Assembly: GCA_015068455.1 (NCBI GenBank) | Contig: SVKO01000007.1 | Coordinates: 62,001 to 126,000, forward strand | Source of the DNA: Oscillospiraceae bacterium | Lineage (GTDB): Bacteria > Bacillota > Clostridia > Oscillospirales > Oscillospiraceae | Direction: 5' to 3' | Length of the DNA: 64,000 nucleotides | Part shown: in pieces, positions 42,260-51,299 of the stretch | How the letters are laid out: each line of letters opens with the position of its first letter | Position numbering within the stretch: position 1 is the stretch's first letter | The notes under the pieces: generated by a model | What the model saw: only the letters and a program-made list of their open reading frames with translations | Database searches by the model: none | Told to the model about the DNA's origin: nothing | Program-made: the position numbers and the translations under genes

Positions 42260-43461
42260 CCGATCGCCTCCCATATCTTTCGCACGGTATCCGTCACCGT
42301 GCCGGTATTTTCGATGGCTGCCTCCGCCCAGGCCCGGTACAGGGGCTCGCGCTCGGCATAGAGGGCCCGGGGAGACCGACGCTGGGACAGGGGCCGGCCG
42401 GCCGTGGGCAGGTCCTCCAGAGGCCTGCGCAGCCAAATCAGACGTCCGTTCTGCCGCAGATGGTACCAGTTTTCCGGTCTCGTCACGCAGCCGCCGCCGG
42501 TGGCGATCACGCAGCCGGTTCTCTTTCCCAGCTCCGAGAGCACCTGCGTCTCCATTTCCCGGAAGGCATCCTCGCCCTGCGCGGCGAAGATCGCCGGGAT
42601 CTCGCCGAAGCGCTCGGTCACGATGGCGTCGGCGTCAAGGAAGGGCCGGCCCATGGCCTCGGCCAGGGCGGCGCCCACGGCGCTCTTGCCGCAGCCGGGC
42701 ATGCCGATGAGGACGAGATTCTCCATCCCGGCGCGCAGATTACGGTAAACCTGCCCCGCTTTTTCATCCGGGATCGACGTGCATGTAAACAGCTCCGCCG
42801 CCCGCTGGGCCTGCACCGTCAGCATCCAAAGGCCGTCGGCGTTCGGAATGCCGCGGCGCTCCGCGTCCTGCAGAAGCCGGGTGCGCAGGGGGTTGTAGAT
42901 GAGGTCGACCACGCCCCTGCAGGCGGGGAACTCGGAAAGCTCCACGGGGCTGCGCCCGGTTTCGGGCCACATGCCCACGGGGGTGGCGTTGACGATCAGC
43001 TCCGCGTCCCGGTCCATGTTCTCATAGTTGACGGGTCCGGTGCGCGAGACGATCTGTGCGTCCGCCCCGAGATCCCGCAGGGCCTGCAGCGCCATGGTCC
43101 CCGCGCCGCCGCTGCCCAGCACCAGGGCGCGCCTGCCCGCGGGGGCAAAGGGCGCGATCAGCGCGCAGAAGCCGGCGTAGTCCGTGTTGTCGCCGTACCA
43201 GCCGTCATGCCTGCGCACCATCGTATTGACGCTGCCCAGCCGCCGGGCGGCTTCGGAGAGCTCTGTGCAATACTCCATGACCGCCTTTTTATAGGGAATC
43301 GTCACGTTCAGCCCGCGGCAGGGCGTTTCCTTCAAAAATGCTTCCAGATCCTCCGGCTCCACGGGGAACAGATCGTAGTCATAACCCGCCAGCGCCCGGT
43401 GGAGCTCCGGCGAACGGCTGTGGCCCAGTTTCCGGCCCAGCAGGCCATACTGCGCCGTCAT
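42256..43461 (-). CDS. aroE/aroK: Bifunctional shikimate dehydrogenase / shikimate kinase
   Basis: A 401-residue fusion. Residues 1-about 240 are AroE: GRKLGHSRSPELH (shikimate site), NVTIPYK with the catalytic Lys, DNTDYAGF, and the NADP loop LGSGGAGTMAL. Residues about 245-401 are AroK: Walker A IGMPGCGKSAVG, DADAIVTERFG, and GGGCVTR. It reduces dehydroshikimate and then phosphorylates shikimate, two consecutive or near-consecutive steps, so fusion could channel the product. It overlaps aroQ and pheA by 4 bases each. Confidence 0.95.
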   Translation of the reverse strand: MTAQYGLLGRKLGHSRSPELHRALAGYDYDLFPVEPEDLEAFLKETPCRGLNVTIPYKKAVMEYCTELSEAARRLGSVNTMVRRHDGWYGDNTDYAGFCALIAPFAPAGRRALVLGSGGAGTMALQALRDLGADAQIVSRTGPVNYENMDRDAELIVNATPVGMWPETGRSPVELSEFPACRGVVDLIYNPLRTRLLQDAERRGIPNADGLWMLTVQAQRAAELFTCTSIPDEKAGQVYRNLRAGMENLVLIGMPGCGKSAVGAALAEAMGRPFLDADAIVTERFGEIPAIFAAQGEDAFREMETQVLSELGKRTGCVIATGGGCVTRPENWYHLRQNGRLIWLRRPLEDLPTAGRPLSQRRSPRALYAEREPLYRAWAEAAIENTGTVTDTVRKIWEAIG

Positions 43462-44603
43462 ACGATCTCCAGGTAGCTGCCGAGGTAGTGCACCTCTTCG
43501 CAGACCTCCTCAAGCTCCGAAATCATGCGTTCAAAGTCCGTGGAATAGATGGACGACTCAATGTCGAAATAGAACAGGAATTCAAAATCCCGGTTGGGAA
43601 TGGGTCGGCTCTCCAGCTTCTGGACGTTCAGCCCCAGGCAGTACAGCCGCGCCAGCACCTTGTACAGGGCGCCGGGCCGGTGGGGCACCGTGAGCATCAG
43701 CGTCGTCTTGTTGGTGCCGGGGTAGATCTCCGGCCGGGGGGCGATGCAGATGAACCGGGTGTGGTTGTTGTCGTTGTCCTGCATGTCCGGGATCAGGCAG
43801 CGCAGGCCATAGAGCTCGGCGCAGTGATAGGAGGCCAGAGCGGCCACATCCGTGCGGCCCATCTCCGCCACCATCTGGGCGGCGGCAGCGGTGTTGGAGC
43901 AGGCGTGCAGCATTGCGTTCGGCAGCTGCTCCAGATGGCTCTGGCACTGGCTCAGGGCCTGCTCGTGGGAGTAGATCTCCCGGATGGAATCCACGGTGGC
44001 GCCGGGGCAGGCCAGCAGGGCGTGGTTGATTTTGATGCGCGCGGCGCGCACGATGTAGCAGTTGTTGGCGATCAGCAGATCGTACACCTGCTTGACAGAG
44101 CCCGCGGTGCTGTTCTCGATGGGCAGCACGCCGTAGTCGCACAGCCCGGAAGAGATGGCGGAAAATACGCCCTCAAAGCTCTTGAGATAGGTGATCTCCG
44201 GGGCGCGGAAAAGCTTCTCGCAGGCCGCCGTGGAGTAGGCCCCCTCCACGCCCTGGCAGGCCACATGGGCCCGCTCCGGGAAGAGCTGGGGCGTCTCGGC
44301 GATGGCCTTGCGGATCATCTGCAGCTGCTGGGATTCCGGCTGCAGCAGGGTGTTCTGCTCGGCGCGGCTGAGCTCAAACAGCAGGGAGTAGACCACGCGC
44401 AGGGGCTGGGCCATGTCCTCCCGGGCGGCGCTCGTCAGGGCGGCGAGCTTCTCCCGCTCCCGACGGGTATCCAGGGCGGGGCGGCCGTTTTCCTTCTTCC
44501 ACACGGCGATCCGTTTGGAGATGTCCATGCGCTCGGTCAGCAGGGCGGCGAGCTGGGCGTCCACCGCGTCGATTTCTTTTCTCAGGTCGGTGATATCCAT
44601 CAT
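43458..44603 (-). CDS. pheA: Chorismate mutase / prephenate dehydratase (P-protein)
   Basis: A 381-residue bifunctional enzyme leading to phenylpyruvate. Residues 1-about 90 are an AroQ-type chorismate mutase (DLRKEIDAVDAQLAALLTER). Residues about 105-280 are prephenate dehydratase (GVEGAYSTAA, LPIENSTAGSV and the catalytic Thr in NNHTRFICIAP). The C-terminus is an ACT domain (RPGALYKVLARLYCLGLNVQ, then ESRPIPN), which in this family binds Phe for feedback inhibition. It overlaps aroC and aroE-aroK by 4 bases each. Confidence 0.96.
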   Translation of the reverse strand: MMDITDLRKEIDAVDAQLAALLTERMDISKRIAVWKKENGRPALDTRREREKLAALTSAAREDMAQPLRVVYSLLFELSRAEQNTLLQPESQQLQMIRKAIAETPQLFPERAHVACQGVEGAYSTAACEKLFRAPEITYLKSFEGVFSAISSGLCDYGVLPIENSTAGSVKQVYDLLIANNCYIVRAARIKINHALLACPGATVDSIREIYSHEQALSQCQSHLEQLPNAMLHACSNTAAAAQMVAEMGRTDVAALASYHCAELYGLRCLIPDMQDNDNNHTRFICIAPRPEIYPGTNKTTLMLTVPHRPGALYKVLARLYCLGLNVQKLESRPIPNRDFEFLFYFDIESSIYSTDFERMISELEEVCEEVHYLGSYLEIV

Positions 44604-45595
44604 TGTTCCTCCAGGATAGCGTCGTAAATGGCGGCGGCAGCGGCGGCTTCCACGCAGGGCACCGCCCGCAGGGCGATGCAGGGATCGTGCCGTCCGCGCA
44701 CGGAAAGGGTCGTTTCGGTCATGGTGCGCAGGTCCACGCTGTCCTGCGGTTTGGCGATCGAGGGCGTGGGCTTCAGGGCGGCCCGGAAGACGATGGGCAT
44801 GCCGGAGCTCAGGCCACCCAGGATGCCGCCGGCATTGTTTGTGCGGGTGCGCACAGCTCCATTCTCGATGCAGTAGGGGTCGTTATTCTCCGAGCCGCGG
44901 CGGTGCGCGCCTGCAAAGCCGCTGCCGAACTCGATGCCCTTCACTCCGGGGATACCGAAGATCGCCCGGGCGATGCGGTTTTCCATGCCGTCGAACATGG
45001 GCCCGCCGAGGCCGGCGGGGCAGCCGGTGACCGTGCATTCAATGACGCCGCCCACGCTGTCGCCCTCGGCCCGCGCAGCTTCCACGCAGTTTAGGAATTT
45101 GTCGGGGTCGGTTTCTTCGCCCACGGAGACAAGCCGCGCGCTGACCGAAATCCCCAGGCCCTCCAGCTGCTGAAGGCAGATCCCCCCGGCGATGCACAGG
45201 GGAGCCGTCAGCCGGCCGGAGAACTGGCCGCCGCCGGCATGGTCGCGGGCCTCGCCGAACTTCACCCAGGCGGTGTAGTCCGCGTGGCCGGGGCGGGGGA
45301 TGTATCTGAGCTCGTCGTAGTCGCCGGAACGGGTGTTTTCATTGCGGATGATGGCCGTTACCGGCGCGCCGCAGGTCACGCCGTCCACAAGACCGGCGAT
45401 GAATTCCGGCCGGTCCGCCTCTTTGCGGGGTGTGGTCCCCTTTTGCCCGGGGGCGCGGCGGTCCAGGAACCGCTGCAATTTCTCAAAATCGATCCGGATC
45501 CCGGCGGGCAGCCCCTCCATGGTCACGCCGATGGCGCTCGCGTGGGACTGGCCGAAGATGGTAAATCGAAAAACGTTTCCGCAGGTGTTGCTCAT
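44600..45595 (-). CDS. aroC: Chorismate synthase
   Basis: A 331-residue FMN-dependent enzyme that converts EPSP to chorismate. Diagnostic segments are FGQSHASAIGVTMEG at the start, RPGHADY, GGQFSGRLTAP and GGLSSGMPI. It is slightly shorter than many homologues (350-390). I start it at ATG 45595 because GGAGGAGG lies just before it, although ATG 45610 is in frame. It overlaps the aroA stop by 4 bases. Confidence 0.95.
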   Translation of the reverse strand: MSNTCGNVFRFTIFGQSHASAIGVTMEGLPAGIRIDFEKLQRFLDRRAPGQKGTTPRKEADRPEFIAGLVDGVTCGAPVTAIIRNENTRSGDYDELRYIPRPGHADYTAWVKFGEARDHAGGGQFSGRLTAPLCIAGGICLQQLEGLGISVSARLVSVGEETDPDKFLNCVEAARAEGDSVGGVIECTVTGCPAGLGGPMFDGMENRIARAIFGIPGVKGIEFGSGFAGAHRRGSENNDPYCIENGAVRTRTNNAGGILGGLSSGMPIVFRAALKPTPSIAKPQDSVDLRTMTETTLSVRGRHDPCIALRAVPCVEAAAAAAIYDAILEEQ

Positions 45596-46806
45596 GGCTC
45601 CTCCTCCCATGTCAGGCAGCCGCCGAGGTTAACATAATCTTTCCAAAATCCGGCGTAGGATTTTTCCGTTGCCTCCGCGCCGCGGATCGTGACGGGGCCT
45701 TCGCAGCCGGGGGCGCAGATGGCCGCGGCCATGGCGATGCGGTGATCGCCGCAGGCGTCCACCGTGCCGCCGGGAAGGCATCTCTGCCCTTCCACCCACA
45801 GGCCGTCGGGCAAAGCGCCCGCTTCAGCGCCGAGACTTTTCAGCATCTGTACGACGGATTCGATCCGGTCGCTCTCCTTGAGCCGCAGCCTGGCCGCGCC
45901 GGCGAACACGGTCCTGCCGGGGCAGAAAGCCGCCAGCGACGCCAGGGGCGGCACCAGATCCGGGATCTGGCCGCAGTCGATGACGGCATTCCCGGCGCAG
46001 ATGGCGTCGATGCATGCCGGCGCCGCCCGGTCGCCCTGCCGGGATGCGGGATCCAGACCGGTGACGGTCAATCGGCTGCCGCCGATGCGGTCGGCACACA
46101 GCCAGAAGGCGGCGTTGGACCAGTCCCCTTCCACGGCCAATTCGCCGGGACTTTGCAAAGAACCGGACGCAAGCCGAATGAGGGTTTCTTCTTTTATGAG
46201 CTCCGCGCCAAAGCGTTCCAGCGCGTCGCAGGTCATATCAAAATAGGGCGCGGACTCCATGGCCGTCTCCAGATGCAGGCTGCCCCCGCCCATGACGCAC
46301 AGGGCGAAGAGGATGCCGCTGAGAAACTGGGAGGACACATTGGCTGCCAGGGAAAAATCCTTCCCCGCAAGCTTCCCGCCGGCGCGGATGGTGTTTTCCC
46401 CGCGCTCCAAAACGGCGCCGTGGCGCCGAAGCTCCGACCACAGGGGCTCCAGGGGCCGCCGGGCCAGCCTGCCGTGCATCACAAACTCGGTATTCACGCC
46501 CAGGGCGCAGGCCACGGGCAGCAGGAACCGCAGGGTGGACCCGCTCTCCCCCACGTCCGGCACGGCGTCCTGCGCCGGTACAGTAATGGGGGCGACGGTG
46601 TAAGCCGTCCCGTCGTATTCGATCTCCGCGCCCAGGGCGCGCAGACAGCGGACGGTGGCCTCCACGTCCTGCCCGGTCTGACCGCACACGATGCGGGTTT
46701 TCCCCTTCGCCAGGGCGGCGCAGATCAGCGCCCGGTGGGCCTGGGATTTGGACGGCAGGGCCGCGATTTCCCCCCGCAGGGGCCGCGGCGTCAGACGGGC
46801 GATCAT
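45592..46806 (-). CDS. aroA: 3-phosphoshikimate 1-carboxyvinyltransferase (EPSP synthase)
   Basis: A 404-residue enzyme joining phosphoenolpyruvate to shikimate-3-phosphate. The substrate Lys is in LPSKSQAHRAL, the catalytic Asp in QIPDLVPPLA, and RLRLKESDRI and DACGDHRIAMA are typical. The loop that is GNAGTAxR in glyphosate-sensitive class I enzymes reads GESGSTLRFL here, a variation seen in other clostridial enzymes. It lies between aroB and aroC with 4-base overlaps. Confidence 0.95.
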   Translation of the reverse strand: MIARLTPRPLRGEIAALPSKSQAHRALICAALAKGKTRIVCGQTGQDVEATVRCLRALGAEIEYDGTAYTVAPITVPAQDAVPDVGESGSTLRFLLPVACALGVNTEFVMHGRLARRPLEPLWSELRRHGAVLERGENTIRAGGKLAGKDFSLAANVSSQFLSGILFALCVMGGGSLHLETAMESAPYFDMTCDALERFGAELIKEETLIRLASGSLQSPGELAVEGDWSNAAFWLCADRIGGSRLTVTGLDPASRQGDRAAPACIDAICAGNAVIDCGQIPDLVPPLASLAAFCPGRTVFAGAARLRLKESDRIESVVQMLKSLGAEAGALPDGLWVEGQRCLPGGTVDACGDHRIAMAAAICAPGCEGPVTIRGAEATEKSYAGFWKDYVNLGGCLTWEEEP

Positions 46807-47858
46807 TTGAGACCCGCCTTTATGAAATCACCGAGTTCGTCGGCTGCCAGTTCATACAGGACGCACTCCCCCACGTCCCGGGGCACCACCAGTGTGATGG
46901 CGTCGCCGTGGCGCTTTTTGTCCGCGGTCATGGCCGCGGCCAGGGCGTCGGCGCCGTAGGGGCAGGCGACGGGCAGGCCGAAGCGGATGAGGATATCATC
47001 CAGGGCGCGGGAACAGTCGGGGCTGCACAGATCGTTTTCCGCGCATGCCCGGGCAATGACGGACATGCCGATGGCCACCGCCTGGCCATGCAGGACCGTG
47101 AAGCCGCTGAGCTTCTCCACGGCGTGGCCCACGGTGTGCCCCAGGTTCAGGAGCTGGCGGCAGCCGCGGTCAAATTCGTCGGCTGTCACGATTTCCCGCT
47201 TGAATTCCACGCAGCGGGCGATGACGCTCTCCGGCCGGAAGGCGGGGCCGCTGACCATGAGATCGCTGAACATCTCGGCGTCGAACAGCATGGCATATTT
47301 GATGACCTCGGCGCACCCGGCCCGGAACTGCTTATCCGGCAGAGTGGCGAGGGTATCGGTATCGCAGAGCACCAGGTCGGGCTGGTAAAAGGCCCCGGCC
47401 AGGTTCTTGCCCGCGGGCAGATCGATGGCCGTCTTGCCGCCCACGGAGGAATCCACCGCGGCCAGCAGGGTGGTGGGGATCTGGACAAAGCCCACGCCCC
47501 GAAGATATGTGGCCGCCGCAAAGCCGGCCAGATCCCCCGGCACACCGCCGCCCAGGGCGACGACGCAGTCGGCGCGGGTCAGTCCGCTTTCGGCCAAAAA
47601 GTTCAGAAGAGACAGGTAGTTTTCCGCATTTTTCCCCTGCTCACCGTGGGAAAATACAAACTTTACAACGCGCAGATCCGCTGATGCAAGGCTTTGCTCC
47701 AGGCGGTCGGCATACAGCCCGTCCACGATATCGTCGGTGACGACAGCGCAGAGGCCGCCCGGGCAAAAGGGCCTGATTTTTTCTCCGGCCTCCGGCAGCA
47801 GTCCGGCGCCGATGTGGATCTCATAAGATCGGGAGGCGTTTACTTGAATGGTTCTCAT
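46803..47858 (-). CDS. aroB: 3-dehydroquinate synthase
   Basis: A 351-residue NAD- and metal-dependent enzyme converting DAHP to 3-dehydroquinate. Family marks are FSHGEQGKNAENYL, ALGGGVPGDLAGFAA, the Lys/Asn segment in VGGKTAIDLPAGKN, AEVIKYAML, and the metal ligands in NLGHTVGHAVE and LHGQAVAIGM. Overlaps both neighbours by 4 bases. Confidence 0.96.
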   Translation of the reverse strand: MRTIQVNASRSYEIHIGAGLLPEAGEKIRPFCPGGLCAVVTDDIVDGLYADRLEQSLASADLRVVKFVFSHGEQGKNAENYLSLLNFLAESGLTRADCVVALGGGVPGDLAGFAAATYLRGVGFVQIPTTLLAAVDSSVGGKTAIDLPAGKNLAGAFYQPDLVLCDTDTLATLPDKQFRAGCAEVIKYAMLFDAEMFSDLMVSGPAFRPESVIARCVEFKREIVTADEFDRGCRQLLNLGHTVGHAVEKLSGFTVLHGQAVAIGMSVIARACAENDLCSPDCSRALDDILIRFGLPVACPYGADALAAAMTADKKRHGDAITLVVPRDVGECVLYELAADELGDFIKAGLK

Positions 47859-48691
47859 GGGGTTCCGATCTCCTTTTTCCTCTGACTGCCGTCCTCCAGC
47901 AGGGCGTTCAGGGCGTCTGTGTCACTTCGTTCCAGGGCGTCTCGGTACTGTCCCAGGGATTCAAGCAGATCATCCAGCTCGTGAAGCAGGTTTTCCCGGT
48001 TCTCCAGGAACAGCTCGGTCCACATGCGCGGGTTCAGCTCCGCCACTCTGGTCATATCCCGGAAGCTCCCGGCGGAGAACCCCGCGTGCAGCGCCGCGCT
48101 GGGGCTGCGCACCAGGGCGTTGGAAATGAGATGGGGCAGCTGGGAGGTAAAGCCGATGCGCCGGTCGTGCTCTTCGGCTGTGGTGACGGGGAAATGGGCA
48201 AAGCCCAGGGGGCGCAGGACGGAGCGAAGCCGCTGCAGCAGCAGGATATCATCCGGGTCCTGCGGCACCAGCACCATGGAGGCCCCTTCGAACAGATCCG
48301 CCCGGGCGTACTTGATGCCGGAGCGCTCGCTGCCCGCCATGGGATGACCGCCCACGAAGGTAAAGCCGTATTCATTTGCCAGTCGGAAGCCCAGGGCGCA
48401 GATGCGCTCCTTGGTGCCCAGGCAGTCGATCACCAGGGCGTTTTTGCCGATGCGCGGGGCATTCTCCTCCAGCCAGGCCTTGCTCGCCGCCGGATAGGCC
48501 GCCAGGATCACAAGCTCGCAATCGCCGACGGTTTTTTCGTTCAGTTCGCCGTGCACCATGTCGGAAAGCCTTGCAAAGCCCTCCACAGAGGCGTTGGCGT
48601 CGCAGCCCAATACGGTGTGGTCCGTGCGCTCCCGGAATGCCTTGACCAGAGAGCCGCCGATGAGACCCAGTCCCAGGATGCCGACTTTCAT
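47855..48691 (-). CDS. tyrA: Prephenate dehydrogenase
   Basis: A 278-residue NAD(P)-dependent enzyme making 4-hydroxyphenylpyruvate for tyrosine. The dinucleotide loop is GILGLGLIGGSLVKAF, and GGHPMAGSERSGIKYA contains the catalytic His. The helical C-terminal dimerisation domain follows. There is no ACT domain, so direct Tyr feedback through such a domain is not expected. ATG 48691 (MKVGILG) overlaps the aroF stop by 4 bases. Confidence 0.94.
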   Translation of the reverse strand: MKVGILGLGLIGGSLVKAFRERTDHTVLGCDANASVEGFARLSDMVHGELNEKTVGDCELVILAAYPAASKAWLEENAPRIGKNALVIDCLGTKERICALGFRLANEYGFTFVGGHPMAGSERSGIKYARADLFEGASMVLVPQDPDDILLLQRLRSVLRPLGFAHFPVTTAEEHDRRIGFTSQLPHLISNALVRSPSAALHAGFSAGSFRDMTRVAELNPRMWTELFLENRENLLHELDDLLESLGQYRDALERSDTDALNALLEDGSQRKKEIGTP

Positions 48692-49689
48692 GCCAGGGCC
48701 TCCCGCACCGCGCGCACCCGGCGGGCCAGGTCGTCGAACTGGGCCGGCGTCAGGGACTGGGCGCCGTCGCACTTGGCGTGGGCCGGGTCGTTGTGCACCT
48801 CGATCATCAGGCCGTCGGCGCCGCAGGCCGCGGCGGCCAGGGCCATGGAGGGCACCAGCTTCGCCTCGCCCGTGGCGTGGCTCGGGTCCACCACCACCGG
48901 CAGGTGGGTCAGCTCCTGGAGCTTGGGCACCGCGGACAGATCCAGCGTGTTTCTTGTATAGGTTTCAAAGGTACGGATGCCCCGCTCGCAGAGGATGACC
49001 TGCTCGTTGCCGCCGGCCATGATGTACTCGGCGCTCATGAGCAGCTCCTTGAGTGTGTTGGCAAGGCCGCGCTTCAAAAGCACCGGCTTATGGATGCGGC
49101 CCAGCTCCTGCAGAAGGTCAAAATTCTGCATATTGCGCGCCCCGACCTGAATGATATCCACATCCTCGAACAGGGGCAGATGGTTGACGTTCATGATTTC
49201 GGACACGATGGGCAGTCCCGTGGCCCGCTTGGCCTCGGACAGGAGCTTGAGGCCCTCGAAGCGCAGACCCTGGAACGCATAGGGGGACGTGCGGGGCTTG
49301 AAGGCGCCGCCGCGCAGGATCGTGGCGCCGGAGGCCTGGATGGCGCGGGCCACCTCCAGGATCTGATCCTCGCTCTCCACGGAGCAGGGGCCGGCGATCA
49401 TGCAGAAGTTGCCGCCGCCCAGCTTGACGCCGCCCACTTCGATCACGGTATCGGCGGGATGGAACATGCGGTTGCACTGCTTGAAGGGCTCGCCCACGCG
49501 GCGCACCGCCATGACCATCTCCAGGCTCTCTAAAAGCTCCACATCGATGCCTGCGGTGTTGCCCACCAGGCCGATGATGGTATAATCCGTGCCCACGGAC
49601 AGATGGATATCCACGCCCTGGCTCTTGAGCCAGGCGATCAGATGGTCCCGCTTTTCTTCGGTGGTCTGGGGTTTGAGTACAACGATCAT
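48688..49689 (-). CDS. aroF: 3-deoxy-7-phosphoheptulonate (DAHP) synthase, type I beta
   Basis: A 333-residue entry enzyme of the shikimate pathway, condensing PEP and erythrose-4-phosphate. An N-terminal ferredoxin-like regulatory domain (about 1-70) precedes the KDSA-like barrel with IAGPCSVESEDQI, LRGGAFKPRTSPYAFQG and VDPSHATGEAKLV. This is the first gene of the operon, preceded by an attenuator terminator that ends 17 bases ahead of ATG 49689; GGAGGG lies in between. Confidence 0.95.
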   Translation of the reverse strand: MIVVLKPQTTEEKRDHLIAWLKSQGVDIHLSVGTDYTIIGLVGNTAGIDVELLESLEMVMAVRRVGEPFKQCNRMFHPADTVIEVGGVKLGGGNFCMIAGPCSVESEDQILEVARAIQASGATILRGGAFKPRTSPYAFQGLRFEGLKLLSEAKRATGLPIVSEIMNVNHLPLFEDVDIIQVGARNMQNFDLLQELGRIHKPVLLKRGLANTLKELLMSAEYIMAGGNEQVILCERGIRTFETYTRNTLDLSAVPKLQELTHLPVVVDPSHATGEAKLVPSMALAAAACGADGLMIEVHNDPAHAKCDGAQSLTPAQFDDLARRVRAVREALA

Positions 49690-49705
49690 TTTTTTGCCCT
49701 CCTGC

Positions 49706-49740
49706 ATAAAAATCAGCCGCACAGCGTATCCTGTGCGGCT
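49706..49740 (-). terminator. Attenuator terminator of the aromatic operon
   Basis: On the - strand, AGCCGCACAG and CTGTGCGGCT form a perfect 10-bp stem with loop GATACG (49740-49715), followed by GATTTTTAT. It lies between the leader peptide and aroF, so only read-through transcripts reach the operon. Confidence 0.9.
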
Positions 49741-49780
49741 GGTGGTAGTTCTTTTGAACCGGAGCGATTGCCCGACCCGT

Positions 49781-49864
49781 TTAAGCGCAGCACAAAATAC
49801 TATTACTTCTCTTGGAAAAGTAATAGTAATAAAAGGATACGAACATAACGGACATACGGCTCAT
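49781..49864 (-). CDS. Phe/Tyr-rich leader peptide of the aromatic operon
   Basis: A 27-codon frame on the - strand starts at ATG 49864 with CAGGAG 8-9 bases upstream and stops with TAA at 49781. The peptide begins MSRMSVMFVS and continues with the run FYYYYF, giving four Tyr and three Phe codons in nine positions. The Tyr codons pair with downstream codons in a stable hairpin (ACTATTACTT with AAGTAATAGT), as in the 1:2 pause hairpin of classic attenuators. A terminator follows 41 bases after the stop. This is the layout of ribosome-mediated attenuation responding to charged tRNA-Tyr and tRNA-Phe. Confidence 0.85.
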   Translation of the reverse strand: MSRMSVMFVSFYYYYFSKRSNSILCCA

Positions 49865-49893
49865 ATTTATACGCTCCTGTCTGGATTGGGTTC

Positions 49894-49922
49894 ATCGTAG
49901 CACATCCGGGGCCCTTTGTCAA
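49894..49922 (-). promoter_or_regulatory. Promoter of the aromatic operon
   Basis: On the - strand, TTGACA (49922-49917) and TACGAT (49899-49894), 17-base spacing, 30 bases ahead of the leader peptide. Confidence 0.8.
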
Positions 49923-50000
49923 CACCCGCCGGGCGCCTCAAAAAACTTTGGAGTTTTCTCCGAAAAGCGGCGAAGGACCCCGGGAATTCTTGCACTTTCC

Positions 50001-51299
50001 TTACAAATCCAACGCGGTCAGATCGGCGAATGTTTCACGGCGTACTGCCTCAAAGGCCCCGCCGTCACGCAGCATCACCACCGGCGGACGGGGGATGCGG
50101 TTGTAATTTGAGGCCATGGAATAGTTGTACGCGCCCGTGGTGCACACGCACACCAGGTCGCCCCGGGCCGTGGAGGCGGGCAGGCAGATCTTCGGCTGGA
50201 TGATGTCGCCGCTCTCACAGCAGCGCCCCACCAGGTCGCACAGGAAGTCCGCGGGTTCGTTTGCCTTATCGCCGTGGAGGACGGTATACTTCGAGCCGTA
50301 CAGGGCGTAGCGGGGATTGTCGGTCATGCCGCCGTCCACGCTGACGTAGTTCTTATAGCCCGGGATGCGCTTGACCGCGCCCACCCGGTAGACCGTCAGG
50401 CCCGCGTCGGCCACGATGCTGCGGCCCGGCTCCATGACGAAGAAGGGCAGCTCCATCGAGAGCGATTCGCATAGCGCCTTCATATGCGCCGCCACCTCGC
50501 CGATGCGGGCGCGGATATCCACCGTGCCGTCGGACTGCACATAGGGTACGCCGTAGCCGCCGCCGAAATTCAGGATCTTCGCGGTAAACCCGAATTCATC
50601 GCGCATCTGCGCCAGGAAGGGCAGCATGATATCCGCCGTGCGCTGGTACACATCCTCGTCAAACACCTGGGATCCCACATGGCAGTGGACACCCTCCAGG
50701 GACACGCCGTCCAGCGTCAGGGTCAGCTTCACCAGCTCCCGGGCCTGGCCCGTCTCGATGGCGACGCCGAATTTGGAGTCCACCATGCCGGTATTGACCG
50801 CCTCATAGGTGTGGGGATCGATGCCGGGGGTCACGCGCAGCAGGATCTTCTGCACCGCGCCCCGGGCGGACGCCAGTTCGCTCAGGCGCACGAGCTCGTC
50901 CTCGCCGTCCACCACGAAATAGCCCACGCCCGCGTCCATGGCGTAAAGGATGTCCGCGTCGGTCTTGTTGTTGCTGTGGAAGAAGGCCCGCTCCATCGGG
51001 AATCCGGCCTTCACCGCCGTGAAGATCTCGCCGGAAGAAACCACATCGATGCACATTTCCTCCTCCCGCATGACCCGGTACATATGCACAAAGCTGGCCG
51101 CCTTGCTGGCATATGCGGGCGCCGCCTTCTCGCCGAAGCTTTCGGCAAAGGCCGTCTTGTACAGGCGGCAGTTTTCCCGGATGCGATCCTCATCGAGCAG
51201 GTACAAGGGCGTACCGAAACGCTCCGCCAGATCGCATACATCCTGGCCCGCAAAGCACAGATGGCCGGCTTCATTGACGGAAATGTTTTTTGAAATCAT
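50001..51299 (-). CDS. lysA: Diaminopimelate decarboxylase
   Basis: A 432-residue PLP enzyme forming L-lysine from meso-diaminopimelate. The PLP lysine is in PAYASKAASF, with HCHVGSQV, LNFGGGYGVPY, EPGRSIVADAG and the active-site Cys region GRCCESGDII. Length equals the family norm. It is the last gene of a run with GH25 lysozyme and an SLH peptidase-like gene, overlapping the latter by 4 bases, which ties lysine/cell-wall precursor supply to wall proteins. Confidence 0.96.
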   Translation of the reverse strand: MISKNISVNEAGHLCFAGQDVCDLAERFGTPLYLLDEDRIRENCRLYKTAFAESFGEKAAPAYASKAASFVHMYRVMREEEMCIDVVSSGEIFTAVKAGFPMERAFFHSNNKTDADILYAMDAGVGYFVVDGEDELVRLSELASARGAVQKILLRVTPGIDPHTYEAVNTGMVDSKFGVAIETGQARELVKLTLTLDGVSLEGVHCHVGSQVFDEDVYQRTADIMLPFLAQMRDEFGFTAKILNFGGGYGVPYVQSDGTVDIRARIGEVAAHMKALCESLSMELPFFVMEPGRSIVADAGLTVYRVGAVKRIPGYKNYVSVDGGMTDNPRYALYGSKYTVLHGDKANEPADFLCDLVGRCCESGDIIQPKICLPASTARGDLVCVCTTGAYNYSMASNYNRIPRPPVVMLRDGGAFEAVRRETFADLTALDL

